Below, piece by piece: positions 1-12,114 of a stretch of DNA of 64,000 nucleotides. The position numbers and the translations under genes are program-made. The notes beneath the pieces are model-generated. The model was not told the origin of the DNA. It did no database searches and worked only from the letters and a program-made list of their open reading frames with translations. The stretch is from contig CM037474.1 of assembly GCA_021014325.1 (NCBI GenBank), forward strand, positions 6,241,130 to 6,305,129, given 5' to 3'. Numbering within the stretch: the stretch's first letter is position 1; each line of letters starts with the position of its first letter. The DNA is from Plazaster borealis (Eukaryota > Echinodermata > Asteroidea > Forcipulatida > Labidiasteridae).

Positions 1-96
1 CATTGAAGAATAGGACATCCTTAGCAACACCCTTAGGAACAGTCTTAGCCGTAGCTGTAGCCGCCAAGTCGGATACGGCCCAAAGCTAATTTCCTA
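1..96. mobile_element. GCCGCCAA-ended MITE, right part
   Basis: It matches the right part of 18838-18971 (GACATCCTTAGCAACACCCT ... GTAGCCGCCAAG ... GGATACGGCC). The left part is outside the window. Confidence 0.7.
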
Positions 97-429
97 TTTT
101 TGATTTTCGGAATCTCTCCGAAAGTCAGATTGTTATTAAAATAGCCTGAATAGCCTGAATAGCTTCAGAAAAGTCTACACCGGTAACATGTAGCTCAGGC
201 CTTGTACTCAATAAAATGTTCATATTGGGAGTTTTTCAAGGGTCATATATCATCCCTGGTCCTGTCTGTGTAATTTTATTCAACTTCCACTTTTTATGCA
301 ATAAGGGAATGTTGTAAGTGTTTGGATTAAATTTTGATTTGCCGTAGTCTTCAACCAATTTTTGTGTCAAATGATAAACTTGTCAATGCTTTGAGGAATT
401 CTGAACATCAGTTTTTTACTGCGGTTTCT

Positions 430-605
430 CTCTTCATGAAGAGAACTTATTTGTTTATTTATTTATATATTTATATATTTATTTATTTATTTATTTAGTT
501 GTATTTATTTTTATTTTTATTTTTTATTTTATTTTTTTAATTAATTATTTTATTTATTTTAATGTTTATTATTTTTTTATTTTTTTATGTATTTATGTTT
601 TTATT
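430..605. repeat. AT-rich (ATTT)n tract
   Basis: Irregular TTTA/TTAT repeats, possibly the tail of an old retroelement. Confidence 0.85.
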
Positions 606-1900
606 ATCTTTTATCAGGGTAACCTGTTCACAAACAATGTGGTTTCACACGGGGCCCTAAGAATAACAAAAACAGAAAGACAAAGATACATGCAAAAAAT
701 AATGTCAATTAAAAGGAACAAATAGACAATAAAATAAAACAAATAAAAAGCAAAAAAAAAAAAAAAAAGCAAAATCTTTAACATGAATTAACAAAAAATA
801 AAAATATATATATGTAAACATGTAATAGAATAAAGTAAAGAGGGGGAACAACACCTAAAACAACACCAACAAAAAATGAAACAAATAAAAGGACACAAGA
901 AACACCGATGATTAAACTACAACAAATTACAGACAACATTTATGTTAACTTTGAGAAGGGATTAAAAAGAAGCAATTATAGTCGGAATAAAAAACGCCAA
1001 TTAATACTATAATTAAAAGACCAATAAAACTAAACAACGGACTGGTTTTACCTTTTAATGAAATTAAGGAAGATCTCCCTTTACTTTGGCCGTGACTACC
1101 CTTACATGTGGGTAACAAACACAGTATAAATTAAACTGACTCTTTCTGAGGCCGCTATCTGTGACACGAGGTGATGCGCTAACACTAACAAAATATAATT
1201 CCCCCCAATATTCAATCTTAATATAATTTGATTGCATTTATTGAGGGCTACCACTGCTGCGGTAAAGTGCCGTAGAGGTTTGCAGTGTTCGTCTCTCTAC
1301 GTGCAAAAAATCAAATTACACTCCAGTCTATGCATAATCCAAGGATGGAAGGTGTTTTCAATGCATGAGTGAATGGGCCGTTGTTGATTTATCCAATTTA
1401 CACTGAATTTGGCAAGCTTTTAGACATGGTATCAATTGTTGTGCATGTATTGATTTTGAAATGGTATCCCACCAGATTTGCTCACAAGATCTTGGTTATT
1501 AACTGTTGAATTAAGAGATGTAAAAACATTGTTCTTTAATGGTGGGTGGGTGGGGGGGGGGCAGGGGGTGTTCATTTCTATTAGTCAGAGCAAAAGATAC
1601 GGTTTTGCCAAAGTGGGGATCACTGATAAATCATGCAAGAATGTGATTGTCAGACCCTTGTGGTCGGGTCGGCAAATCAAAGTAGTTTTGCCTTTGATAG
1701 TCTTAATTATGAATTATTCGGGGGAACAGCGTGTAATTGAATCTGTAATGGCCATAGGAGCCACACATCCTCCAAGAGACATGGTATATCATTTATTCCT
1801 GTCGTCGCAAAAACATTGTTATCTCCTAAAATAGCACTTACATTAGGCGCGAGTTTGAAATTGTCAAAAACACATTGTATCTCGCTTGAAATAGCCTGGA
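606..1900. other. intronic DNA, nothing recognised
   Basis: AT-rich, with poly(A) and poly(G) runs. Two short overlapping open frames near 1478-1950 have no recognisable content. Confidence 0.5.
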
Positions 1901-1916
1901 CGACACACAAGACAGC

Positions 1917-2222
1917 GTGTCGTGGCCGAGCGGTTAAGAGCACCGGACTCAAGCTCTGGTGTTTCTGATCAGCAGAATGTGGGTACGAGTCCCGGTCGTG
2001 ACACTTGTGTCCTTAAGCAAGACACTTAACCATTATTGCTTCTCTTCACCCAGGAGGACAAATGGGTACCAGCGAGGGCTGGGGAGTAACCTTGCGATGG
2101 ACTGGCAGCCAGTCCAGGGGGATTACTAATATTCTCAGTTGTTTAATGCCAAAGAAACCAGATACAAACACCGGCCTGATGAGCCATATTGGCTCGGGAC
2201 AGACTTTACTTTACTTTACCAC
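1917..2222 (+). mobile_element. tRNA-Leu-derived SINE with GAGCC/GGCTC tail
   Basis: The head is a recognisable tRNA-Leu(CAA) relic with A box TGGCCGAGCGGTTAAGAG, anticodon loop CTCAAGC, a long variable arm and a B box GGGTACGAGTCCC. The tail ends in a hairpin GAGCCATATTGGCTC followed by (ACTTT)n. It is not a functional tRNA gene. Confidence 0.85.
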
Positions 2223-2330
2223 ACAAAACAAGTACGCGCCGAGATACAATGTTTTTGCACAGAGTTTTTTGCGTGCAAGATACGATGTTGTGGCAAATCG
2301 AGATACAACATTTTGCGAGGATGCAATCAC

Positions 2331-2536
2331 ATCGAAACTCCAGTAAGCAAAGACTCCAACAATTTGTTAATCACTTTTTGGGTGTTTTATAATAATACCG
2401 CTTTAGCGAAGAATGCCTGGTAACGTGGAGTACATCGAAACTCCAGTAAGCAAAGACTCCAACAATTTGTTGATCACTTTTTGGGTGTTTTATAATAATA
2501 CCGCTTCAGCTAAGAATGCCTGGTAACGTGGAGTAC
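2331..2536. repeat. 103-bp tandem duplication
   Basis: Two copies starting ATCGAAACTCCAGTAAGCAA, at 2331-2433 and 2434-2536, with only a few mismatches. Confidence 0.93.
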
Positions 2537-2559
2537 ACACGCACAAGCGAAAACTCCTA

Positions 2560-2655
2560 ACCCGTGAAATACGCTTGACGTAAGCGCGGAATTCCCTGCT
2601 TCCGTAAGCGCCGATTCTTTGCTTACGGTAAGCAGAGCCATGAAATTGGGCCCTG
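2560..2655. mobile_element. GGGCCCAATT-type MITE, half element
   Basis: It has GTAAGCGCGGAATTCC and ends GTAAGCAGAGCCATGAAATT then GGGCCCT. Only one arm is clear. Confidence 0.65.
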
Positions 2656-2747
2656 ATTGAGTAGGTTTACAGTGTTAAGATTAATCTGATTCAAATCCTA
2701 CTAAAGAAAACAATTAATTTTGTAAAAACCATTTTTTTTTTCTTCAG

Positions 2748-2861
2748 GAATATGAAAAACGAGATGACATGAGAGTGGAGAGGGCCAATGGCAAAGAGAT
2801 TGTTCAAGAAATGGCAACCAATATGGAGAAGATGCTCGAGGCCAAGGTTCATGCTGTGGAG
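2748..2861 (+). CDS. CACNA2D3-like: alpha-2/delta calcium channel subunit, first exon in window
   Basis: This exon encodes 38 residues of the extracellular region before the VWA domain of a voltage-gated calcium channel alpha-2/delta subunit, a GPI-anchored or membrane-tethered protein that promotes surface delivery and gating of Cav channels. It follows a long pyrimidine tract ending in CAG and ends at GAG|GTAAGG. It starts and ends in phase 0. The peptide begins EYEKRDDM, then has NGKEIVQEMATNMEKMLEAK, which matches the family segment ending in the conserved N-M-E-x-M motif. The signal peptide and the exon or exons before it must lie upstream of the window. By itself it would be a weak call; it is secured by the six following exons, which continue the same protein in order and in compatible phase. 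Confidence 0.88.
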
Positions 2862-3027
2862 GTAAGGAAATAATAGAATGAGTGAATGAAAGTGTCCATT
2901 GTTTTATTTCAAATTTTGTCTGAATGGTCTTCAACGTTACTCAACTGCGATGCCGCAAGAGTCGTTGCCATTTTGTGATTGGCGCATTTCTAAAAAGCAC
3001 GCGGACAACAGTGGTAATTGTCAAACA

Positions 3028-3125
3028 CCAGGGGTGGATTTCACAAAACCCTTTCTAACTTAGGATCGTTCCTAGGACGCGTCTCGAGATAAGATGAGTC
3101 CTAACTCTTTGTGAAATCGACCACA
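3028..3125. mobile_element. GGATTTCACAAA-type MITE, short copy
   Basis: It has GGATTTCACAAAACCC, CTAACTTAGGATCGTTCC and CTTTGTGAAATCGACC, the same family as 26447-26586. Confidence 0.72.
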
Positions 3126-4194
3126 GTATCTGCACTTTGTACGACCCAACATATACTTGAAATAACAAACCTGTGAAAGTTTAAGCTCAATCGGTCATCG
3201 GATGGAGAAAAAAAACCACCATTATATGTTTTCACTGTTTTCAAACATCCGGTTTTGGTCTGGTGAAGTCAAAACTAATTGTTTTACTCATTTCTTAAAA
3301 ACTATAGCATTTCAGGTGAAGATAATTAAGTGAAGTTTTCCACCGTGACAATCTTTACACTATGACATTTATATGTTCAATCTTACTGATGTTGTACACG
3401 TTACGCTTTCCTACCTCAAGTCAGTATATATAATTTTATGCGGCGTTTAGACTGGTCCCCTCTCTTTCCTTCCTACGCTATGTCTATGGTATGACGTCTC
3501 AGGACGATTTTTTTTCCATTCAGCAGCAAAGCGTCACCTAGTGCCAAACCACGCTCAAATAAAGCTGATGAGTTAAGTGTGTACTTACAGGAGAACTTAA
3601 AGCAGAACAAACATACTTGACTAGAAATAAGCCAATCACAAAATGGCACCGTCTCTTGCGGCATCGCAGAGTCTTTGTCATACATCCTCCATCCAATGCA
3701 GTTGAGATTCCAAATTTCTTTACATTAATTTTATACATTTTTGTTGTTGTTGCTAATGATGAATGCTAACTTTAATCACATTTATGTAATTTGAAGCTGT
3801 ATCTCAAACTCCCCTACCCTCCACCCCCCCCCCCCACTTTCTGCCAGTGAGAATAATTGTGGCGCCCACAAGCCGATATAATCAATTTCACTCGGTCAGG
3901 AGGGTTATTTTGAGCTTAACAACTTAATGCGCAATTTTATGCCTGAATTAACGACGAAAGGATGGAGAACAAAATTCAGGACTGCTATTTATAGTGGCTC
4001 TGTGTTATTTATAGTGACTTATAGGTCATGTTTAGTTCACGGTCTAAGCATTTCGGGTTAATTCTCTGTAACTAGTTGTTTACTTTCTGAAAATCTGTAA
4101 GCTTGAATTTGACTGAGAAGCTTTCGTGTCTGATGGTTGTAAGTGGACAATTTTTGACTGGTTAAGAAGTTGATATAATGGTTGTGCATTAAGG

Positions 4195-4415
4195 CAGGGT
4201 TTGCCCTGAACTTTTGTTTAGTGACTGGCCATCAGGACCAGTTTAGCTTGTCATTATCACTAGTCCACCAGCTTGTTCACTAGTCCGTAATGTAGGAAAT
4301 GTAGGGATGCTTAACACTGAACTAGCCAGCCGGACCACTTGGAGTGAATTCTGACTGGTCCTTGGGAGTTTTAACTGGCATTCGGCCAGCGGACCACTGT
4401 TAAAGGAGAACGCTG
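4195..4415. repeat. interspersed repeat, intact copy
   Basis: It shares CTAGCCAGCCGGACCACTTG, ACCAGTTTAGCTTGTCAT and AGCGGACCACTGTTAA with 13628-14013, which carries an insertion. Probably a MITE; the ends are not well defined. Confidence 0.7.
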
Positions 4416-7200
4416 CAAGGGGGAAGGCTAAAAACAGCTAGGACCCACTCCCCCCACCACCACCACCAATCCTTCCTCTCCCTCCAACAAGGAAATCGAT
4501 ATTTTTGTGTACGTAAGCCTTCAGGATATTCTATACAGATCTTGTTAAAGCAGGGATGTCTCAAAGTCAAACTGAGAATAGAGCTGCCAACAGTTCCTGG
4601 ATTCTGCGAAAAAAACACCAATATTTCCATGGTCTGTTGATGAACAAATTTGATAATCTCCCTGATCGTGGAAACTTTTTTCCCTGTTCTGTCGAATGTA
4701 ATTCTACAATATCTCCGCTGATTGTTGTACAAGAATCGCCCTGATTTGCAAGATGCAGGTGTTGACACCCCTGCATCACTTGTTCTTTTCATCTTTTGCT
4801 TCGCGTCGTTGGGACCTAATCTTATATCCTCATCCGTAAGAATAGAGTGATGTCCTGAAAGATGTAACCTCCTAAATGTGTTTCCTGGCTCTTGAAGTAT
4901 GGTGTTGGCACTGCACCTGTACATGTACTGCACAGGTAGAGCATGGTCCTTTTTTTCTTCTACTTAACACTTTGATTTTGGCTGTGGGCGTCGTCTCAGG
5001 ATTGCTCACAGGTTTTTCCCTTGTTTTCTTATGTCATTGTATCCGTGTGAACAAACTCGATCCAGGTAGATTAAGCTACATGCTTCAATCAAACCTTTAG
5101 GGAAGGTTAAATTGATGTGGGCATCATGTCAAGATTGCTTATAGGGTCTCTGCGCTTTCTTCTTTAAGGCCAACTAAGCAGGTTGGACACATTCCTAAAT
5201 CTTTGAGATGTAATATTGGTATAAGGAAAAGCTAGTTGTCTTTAGGTGGGCAGTGGGGCGTTATAAAACATGATTCTTCTCATCAGCATCTTCTCTTCTT
5301 GTTTGCCTGTAGGCAAAAAGTTGAAGAGGAAACCTGTAAACCATAAGGGGGTAGGTATATAACTTAGATATTTAAACTGGGGTATGCCTCGATAAGTCAT
5401 TATTTGCTCGGGGTCCACCTTGTCTACTCTTGCTATTCTTGCCGTCGGCAAATCATGGTCAAAGGCTTTAAAGGTGCAACGGTGATTGGTTTTTGTTGCT
5501 TTGTTTAAGGTATTTCATTAGTCACACCTTCATAGTCCTCAGGTTTATTTGTGTGGTCGTCACTTTGTTAACTTCTTAATACTATTACTCTTTTTCAATT
5601 GGCATTAGGTCCTGCCAATGAATGCAGGCTCTGTGTATTAGTTTTGTTTTTGTCCTGTGGAGAGAAATTTGAGCAAAACAGCTTCCAGAGAGAATTCAGG
5701 GAAAACAAAGTGTGCTGCCATCGTCGTAATTCGGAAGTTGTGTGTTACTTTTGATTTGGTGTGCAGTGTTGAAAGTCGACAGAAAAAGGTGACTGGGAAT
5801 ACTATACAAGAGTTGTGTGAAAGAACTTAAAATGTGGATCTAATCATCTTGTGATTAACTTTGCTCAAAAATGCCTTCTTTGTCAGCACCCAATAAAGCT
5901 TGTTAATACAAATTACTCCGCGGCAGTAGAATACATAGCAAGACAAGTTCTCAAAGAACAAAATCTACACAGCAAAGTAGATAAACACATGGTGTTACCG
6001 CAAACCGAATATACATTATTACCTCACCATGCAATTCCTCAAATCCTATACAAATTAAAAAATTTACAATTGTGCAAATGTTTGATGATCAAAAATCGGT
6101 AAAACAAAACAAACTTTATTTTTCACAAGTCAGCACAGAAAGTACTTGTTTTGCATTAAAAAAAAACAACCTTTTTACTAAAAGACCTTCTTTAATTTTT
6201 ACTCATCACAGTATAATTTCCTTCCCGCTGTTGACTCTAAGAGTTCAAGAGTATTTGAAGTACCCGTTCTTGACAAAGAAAAACATGAAGCTCCCTCTCT
6301 CTATATCTTAAGATGTCCATCAATTTTGATGTTGTTATAAGACAGCACATAAATTTTCCATTAGGTCCGTCTCCTTGCCACTTCAAGTTTTTTGTTGTAT
6401 AATTAAGGAGCACTTAAGAATTTGGATGCTCTCATTTTACAAGTTTGCCCCACAAGTTTCACCTCCATTTGCTTCCCGTTGTGTTTCAAGGGTATAAAGA
6501 GGCACATCTGGGGCACTCTTAGTAAAAGTCTTCATGTTACTGAATTGGTTATCACTTTGGCTCCTCCCGTAATCACCCCCATCCTACCTCGGGTTCCCCC
6601 TAGCGATCAAGTACACGACCTTCCATTAAGAACTCCTCTTGAAATTTAAGTTTTGTGACAGCAAAGTGACATCCGCTCTTGTCTGTCTGCAATCATCCCC
6701 CACTCTAGACTTTACTCGAGATGCTATTGTCACTCGCCTGATTTCATCACCTACTAGACTGCCTCGCTCAGAAATAAGACACTCTCACCACATCTCGGTT
6801 GGGCGATGTTTCGTACCTCACATTTGAAAAGAAGTTTTCGCGTTTGACTGATTACTGTTTCGGTTTGCATATTGTGCATATATGCATGGAGTCCATGTAC
6901 ATTCAAGCCGTGTTGATTTGATTTAAGACACACTGCTGTGTCTTATGTTTGTTAATTAGGGAGCTTCAGAAGGACACCTCTGTCTCGCGTATCACAGTAG
7001 AGTATGGATTGTTTGCTGATTAAGGAAACAAAGATGTACTTCGACTTAATGAACTGTTGACTGATAGGTGTTGAAGACTACACGTTGACTCGTTTGTTCA
7101 CTTGTGTCGATCAGAGCTCAGTACAATCCCCTGTTTATCAATTGGTGACTGCTCTATATTCCGACACCCCTATGTTCTGAAAACCTCCTCGTGATTGACA
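4416..7200. other. mostly single-copy-looking intronic DNA
   Basis: Apart from one repeat arm at 5915-6015 I see no repeat or gene. The open frame at 4400-4933 (minus) is low-complexity at its end and matches nothing. Confidence 0.5.
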
Positions 7201-7204
7201 TGAA

Positions 7205-7250
7205 AGGGTTGGGGTTAGGGTTAGGGTTAGGGTTAGGGTTAGGGTTAGGA
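7205..7250. repeat. interstitial telomeric repeat (TTAGGG)n
   Basis: Five perfect TTAGGG units at 7215-7244 with partial units on both sides. Animal telomeres use this hexamer. Confidence 0.95.
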
Positions 7251-7679
7251 TTGGGAAAATACACTGTTTTTGTAATTTTATTTTATTACACTTCTTCACT
7301 GGCACAACAATGCAAGAGAAAAATACAGGGAAATAAAAAGATACACAAATATAAAGAATATTGTTCAACCCAAAATCACACAATATAAAGAATATGGTAT
7401 ATACAAAAACAAACATTATATACAAATGTTTAAAAAGTTACAACAAATCGCCAGTGAGTGGCAAGATTGAACAGGTGACCAGCACCTCTAAAGAGCCATT
7501 CTACCACAGTTGAAGAGGAAGGGATGGGGTTGAGGTGAGGGGGAAGAGGAAGGGGAAAGAGGGAGGGGGGGAGGCAAACAGACAAAAAAAAGAAATACGC
7601 AAAATTAAAAATTAAACTCTCAATGCTGGCAGCTAGCACAACGGCAGTTAGAAACACTAGGGATGTCAGAACGAAGGGA

Positions 7680-7966
7680 TACATTTTTAGAAACTTTTTA
7701 CTTCGAAGTACTGCTGTTATGGAAAAAAATATCACTTTTTATCCCCCAAAATTTGAATCTGAGTAACACTTCTCAGATTGTGTATTCCAATTGCAGATTA
7801 TTCTTCCTGCGTGGACATAGCCACTCCAGATTTTCGTCAATATCTTAAAAATGCTACCACCTTTTGAAATGAAATTTTCACAGGTTAGTTTTCTGGTTAT
7901 GTATCTACAACTTTATAAGATTTGAAACAAACAGTGGGTTCCAATTACCGAATGTATACAATCCCT
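7680..7966. mobile_element. TTAA MITE family B, left-truncated copy
   Basis: It matches family B from the TTTTTATCCCCCAAA stretch to the right end ATACAATCCCT followed by TTAA (7967-7970). The left end is missing. Confidence 0.8.
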
Positions 7967-8023
7967 TTAAGTGCAAACCATTCTGATGAAGTTTCCATAG
8001 CTGAGTTTGTTTTATGGGTTTTG

Positions 8024-8304
8024 AGGTATCAATGTATATTCAGTTTGCAGGTTAACACCATGTTTATCTACTTTGCTGTGTAGATTTGTTCTTTGAGAAC
8101 TTGTCTTGCTATTTATTCAACTGCCGCAGAGTAGATTTCGGAATTTGAGAGACTTCTTAGTTAAAAAAAGCATGACCGTTCTTTTCAGAACTAAGGTAGT
8201 CTCCCGAATTCAAAAATCTACTCTGCAGCAGTTAAACAAATAGCAAGACAAGTCTTCAAAGAACAAATCTACACAGCATAGTAGATATATACACACCGCA
8301 AAGT
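8024..8304. repeat. foldback repeat with about 110-bp arms
   Basis: The arms at 8024-8140 and 8200-8304 are inverted copies (TAGATTTGTTCTTTGAGAAC against CTTCAAAGAACAAATCTA). A third single arm is at 5915-6015. The loop itself has a GAGACTTCTTAGTT / AACTAAGGTAGTCTC stem. Confidence 0.8.
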
Positions 8305-8659
8305 GAATATACGTCAAGTTTGTTTTGTGATAACAAAAATTTAAATGATAATTTTCGTCCCAACCATTGGGTTTCCTCCATGGGCCACCCACATGTACCT
8401 TTAAACTTGACTCTATGTGGACGCACAGCTTTTTGTTTCGCATCCTTGAAGGCGTTCCAGTTGTAAAGGCAGCTGGCATCTTCATGCGCTGCTACAAAAT
8501 TACCAAGAACTAAGCTTAGTAATTAGGTTATACAAAGTAGCTAACAGTCATGATGCTGGTTTACTTCATGTTATTATGTAGACGCACCTACTGACTCAGT
8601 AATTAACTATAACTCGTATATTAAAGGGATGATAGGCCATGGCTTTTGCTTTCAAAGGG

Positions 8660-8935
8660 GCGGTCGGGTTGGCGTAGTGGAATCTTTCCTCGCCTTTCAC
8701 CTTCTGGAACCCCGGTTCGAATCCCACTGGGGGCACTATGTAGATTGGGTTTTCAGTCCCTACCTGATTGCGTGGGTTTTCCTAGAATATTTCTCACGGG
8801 TTTTCCTCCAACTTCTTAAACTGAAACTTCCTTCTTTGTCTTCTCTCCATGGGGTTCTTGGCTAGTACAGTGATTAAGTTTGCTTTTCTGAGAGTCCTTG
8901 GCTTCACAACTAGAATTAATAAATGGAGAAAAAAG
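8660..8935 (+). mobile_element. tRNA-derived SINE, second family
   Basis: Head with A box GGTTGGCGTAGTGGAATC and B box CCGGTTCGAATCCC, body with TGGGTTTTCAGTCCC and TTCTTGGCTAGTA, tail CACAACTAGAATTAATAAAT. A second copy is at 48146. Confidence 0.85.
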
Positions 8936-9249
8936 AAAGATATGTATACTTAATTTACAAAGAGAGTTGTTTTGCAGGACTGTTTCTATTGAGAAAGTGA
9001 GATTTTAATATTTCTGTGTGCAGTAGGAAGAGCTTTTAAATGCTATTTAGAAATACCTTGGAGAGTTTGTGCACTCTTGATTGGTCGAAGACTGGTCACA
9101 TGGGGGTGTATTAACATGTGATATAAAGACCGGCTCTGTGAATTAGTGTATAAACGGACCTCAAAACAAGTTCTGTATGCACTGTGTGTGTTTTGCTGGA
9201 GCTATTAAATCAACTGCATGAATCGTTTCTTAGTATTCTGAAGGTTGGT

Positions 9250-9487
9250 CTCCATTCAGGAATTCTGCGGCCAGAGATGCGGTTGGTACTCGCTGTCACC
9301 TCACTAAACGTGGATGGATTCAACGTTTTTGTGAAAATACTGTTACAGTTGTTGCTGTTTTCTCAGCAAGTAGACACTGTGTTCAGCTGAAACGTTCACA
9401 TGTGACTTTTATTGTAGGCCTACCTTTCTTTATAATTGTGCCTACAAATCAGATTTCTCTGACAAAAACCAATCTCTGACCCTACCT
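9250..9487. mobile_element. TTAA MITE family E fragment
   Basis: It matches the copy at 29590 through GCGGCCAGAGATGC, TAAACGTGGATGGATT and CTCAGCAAGTAGACACTGT, and ends CCTACCT before TTAA. The 68-residue frame across it is not a gene. Confidence 0.7.
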
Positions 9488-9695
9488 TTAAGGCAACAAT
9501 GACAGGGAATGTTAAAAAAAATAAAGTAATTATTCTGAATTAAATACTGGTTATGTGTAGAGTTGGTCAAGGTGCTGTGCATGTATTGAACGTGGCCTCT
9601 GGTTGTGTTGAAGGCTCCATTCTATTAGCAGAGGGTGAAGACCTAACATATATTGTAGCCTGGTGCCTGGTTGCTTTATATTCTATATTCTTTAA

Positions 9696-9990
9696 TGGGA
9701 AGGTATACGTTTGGTAATCACCCTTAAAATTAATGGCAATGAAAACCTACTTGGTTTAGAAGTACAGCAGCTTTCGATAGTAAAAAAGCATTTTGAGAAT
9801 CATTTCACTTCGAAGTAATGTGGTTATGGAAAATGATTTAAGTTTTTATCCCCCAAAGTTAGAGAAGCGTTACTGTCAGTAACATTTCTCAGATTGTGTA
9901 TTCCAATTATGGATTATTCTTCCTGCAGGGACATAACCACTCCGGATTTTTGGCAATATCTCAAAAATGCGACCACCTTTTGAAGTATAC
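9696..9990. mobile_element. TTAA MITE family B, right-truncated copy
   Basis: It starts after TTAA with GGAAGGTATACG and includes the centre GCGTTACTGTCAGTAAC. It stops before the right end. Confidence 0.78.
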
Positions 9991-10013
9991 TTACCCTTCA
10001 AACACAGTGTTAA

Positions 10014-10367
10014 AGGTGTTATACAGGATTGGTGAGGGTAAACAACATCATTGTTTAATTTTAGTCTGAAAGCTTAACGATTATTAAAGTTTATACTAGA
10101 ACGATTTTTTTCTGTGAAATTCTCCCCTCTGAAATGAAGTCACGTTTCGAGAAAACTGTGTCTGAAAACCTCCACACAAAAAATACTGTATCAGCTGATT
10201 TTGGTTGTTACAACTATAATTAAGGACAGTGTGTTTGCATACTGAAAATTGTGCATGTTTTTTTCACTATTTTCTCCTGACTCACACGGTATAAACATGT
10301 ACACAGTTGATCACATAAAACATGAACACTGTCTGCTACTATTTTGTCAGTACAATCCTGTATACCT
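10014..10367. mobile_element. TTAA MITE family C, copy 1
   Basis: A 354-bp element with ends AGGTGTTATACAGGATTG and CAATCCTGTATACCT, flanked by TTAA. Confidence 0.85.
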
Positions 10368-10500
10368 TTAACATGACCACCAACTTTGAAGACCCTAGGT
10401 GTGTTTAAGGGCCTAAAAGCTCTAGTTCCTACTGGTAGAATTCTTCCCATTTGCCCGTAGCCAATGTTGCAAAAATGCAGACAAGACAAAATACAGTGCA

Positions 10501-10986
10501 CAGGGCTCTCTTAAGGTTTTTTTCAAAACTGTGGGGCATTCTGGTCCAAAATTTTGGAATGTTTGGCCGAAGCACCAGAATTGAAGCAAAGTCTTCTGAA
10601 TGTTTTCTATTTGGGTTTTTTCTTGGTTTTCAAAGCCCTACTGTGCAATTTGGAGCATTCTATATGGTTTTCTTTTCATGTTTTTTGTGAAACTACCATA
10701 TTTAAAATGTGCGTATCGGCCCCAGGTTTTTTCAAAACTGTGGGGCATTCTAGGCCAAAATTTTTGAATGTTTGGCCGAATCGTGCTAAATTGAAACAAG
10801 GTCTTCGGAATGTTTTCTACTTGGTGTTTTTCTTGGTTTTCAAAAGCCCTACTGTGCAATTCTGAGCATTCTATATGGGGGTTTTTTCATGTTTTTTGTG
10901 AAAATACCGTATTTAAAATTTGCGTATCAGCACGCAATTCGCGTGTATCAGCCCGGTACGCTAGCTTGTGCTTGGGGAGAACCCTG
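10501..10986. mobile_element. hAT-like MITE with internal duplication and 5-bp target duplication
   Basis: Ends are CAGGGCTCTC and GGGGAGAACCCTG, flanked by GTGCA at 10496-10500 and 10987-10991. The left about 220 bases are repeated inside. CAGGG termini fit hAT elements, some of which make short target duplications. Open frames here repeat because the DNA does. Confidence 0.78.
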
Positions 10987-11015
10987 GTGCAACTGAAAAA
11001 AATCCTTCCCTTTAA

Positions 11016-11383
11016 AGGCACTGTACATGTTTGGTAATTACTCAAAATATATATTAGCTTAAAAACTTACTTGGTAACAAGCAACAGAGAGCTGTTGATA
11101 GTATAAAACATTGTGAGAAACGACTCCCTCTGAAGTAACGTAGTTTTTGAGAAAGAGGTAATTTCTCACTAAAATAATAAAAGACTTCTTGCAAGAAGCC
11201 TTTTAATCCTATCTGAAAGCACACAAATTTGTACAACAAGGGTGTTTTTTCTTTCATCATTTTCTTGCAACTTCGATGACAAATTGAGCCCAAATTTTCA
11301 CAGGCTTGTTATTTTATGCATATGTTGGGATACACCAAATGAGAACACTGGTCTTTGACAATTTCCAAACGTGTTCAGTGCCT
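11016..11383. mobile_element. TTAA MITE family A, copy 1
   Basis: A 368-bp element flanked by TTAA with ends AGGCACTGTACATG and the matching inverted end. A central palindrome contains CTTCTTGCAAGAAG. Members share internal stretches such as CAACATATGCATAAAATAAC on one strand. Termini TTAAAGG suggest T2/Kolobok-type. Confidence 0.88.
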
Positions 11384-12114
11384 TTAATAGAAACATCAAT
11401 GCCTCTTTAATACTTTTGGAAATCATTTTAATGGAAAGTGAAACGGTAAATTGAGGGGCAAAAATTAATTAGAGATTTGTTATGTCGGCAGGCAAAGGAT
11501 GCAGCAGGACCAATGTAAAAGGTCTAGACATATCTACGCTTTAATTTCTTAAGTTGAGGTTGCCATTAGCTGTTGTAATCGGTTTATGCCAGGGGGAATA
11601 TAACATCTCCAGAAATTAAACCAAATAAGAGAAATGTCCGATTCTTCTCTTGAACAATGGCTGTATCTATGGCATCTGTCATTAACATATTTTTATGCAA
11701 GGTTGGTTTAACAGACAATAAAATGTTTATTGCAGTATTAAATGTTTTAATGTTGTAATAAATGCGAGGCCAACATAGACTGTTGCAAGCTAAATGCTGT
11801 AACAGATATATATATATAATAATTTTTGTATAGATTATATATAATTGCTTTTGCATATTTTGGAGCTCCTGGGAAATGGATTTTATTAATCAAGAGTGGT
11901 TTCCAAGTAATTGTTTGGCAAAAAGAAACAGTCAGTGTTTTTTTTTTATTTTGTTAATTTTTTTTAATTTATATGCATTTTTCACTTAACACCCTTTTTA
12001 TGATTACGCTCATAAAATTACAATTAACGACCTTATAGCACTGAGCCAACGATATAAAAAAAATGCCCAGCATTGCTATCAAGATTACTGTTAATTTGTA
12101 TAATTTTGTTTTAA

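Noticed and set aside
1917..2002. Functional tRNA-Leu gene
   Set aside because: The acceptor stem is degraded and the tRNA-like part continues into a SINE body shared by several copies.
10451..10865. Two similar hydrophobic proteins (FLGFFLVFKAL-like) as a gene family
   Set aside because: Both come from the duplicated unit of the hAT-like MITE.
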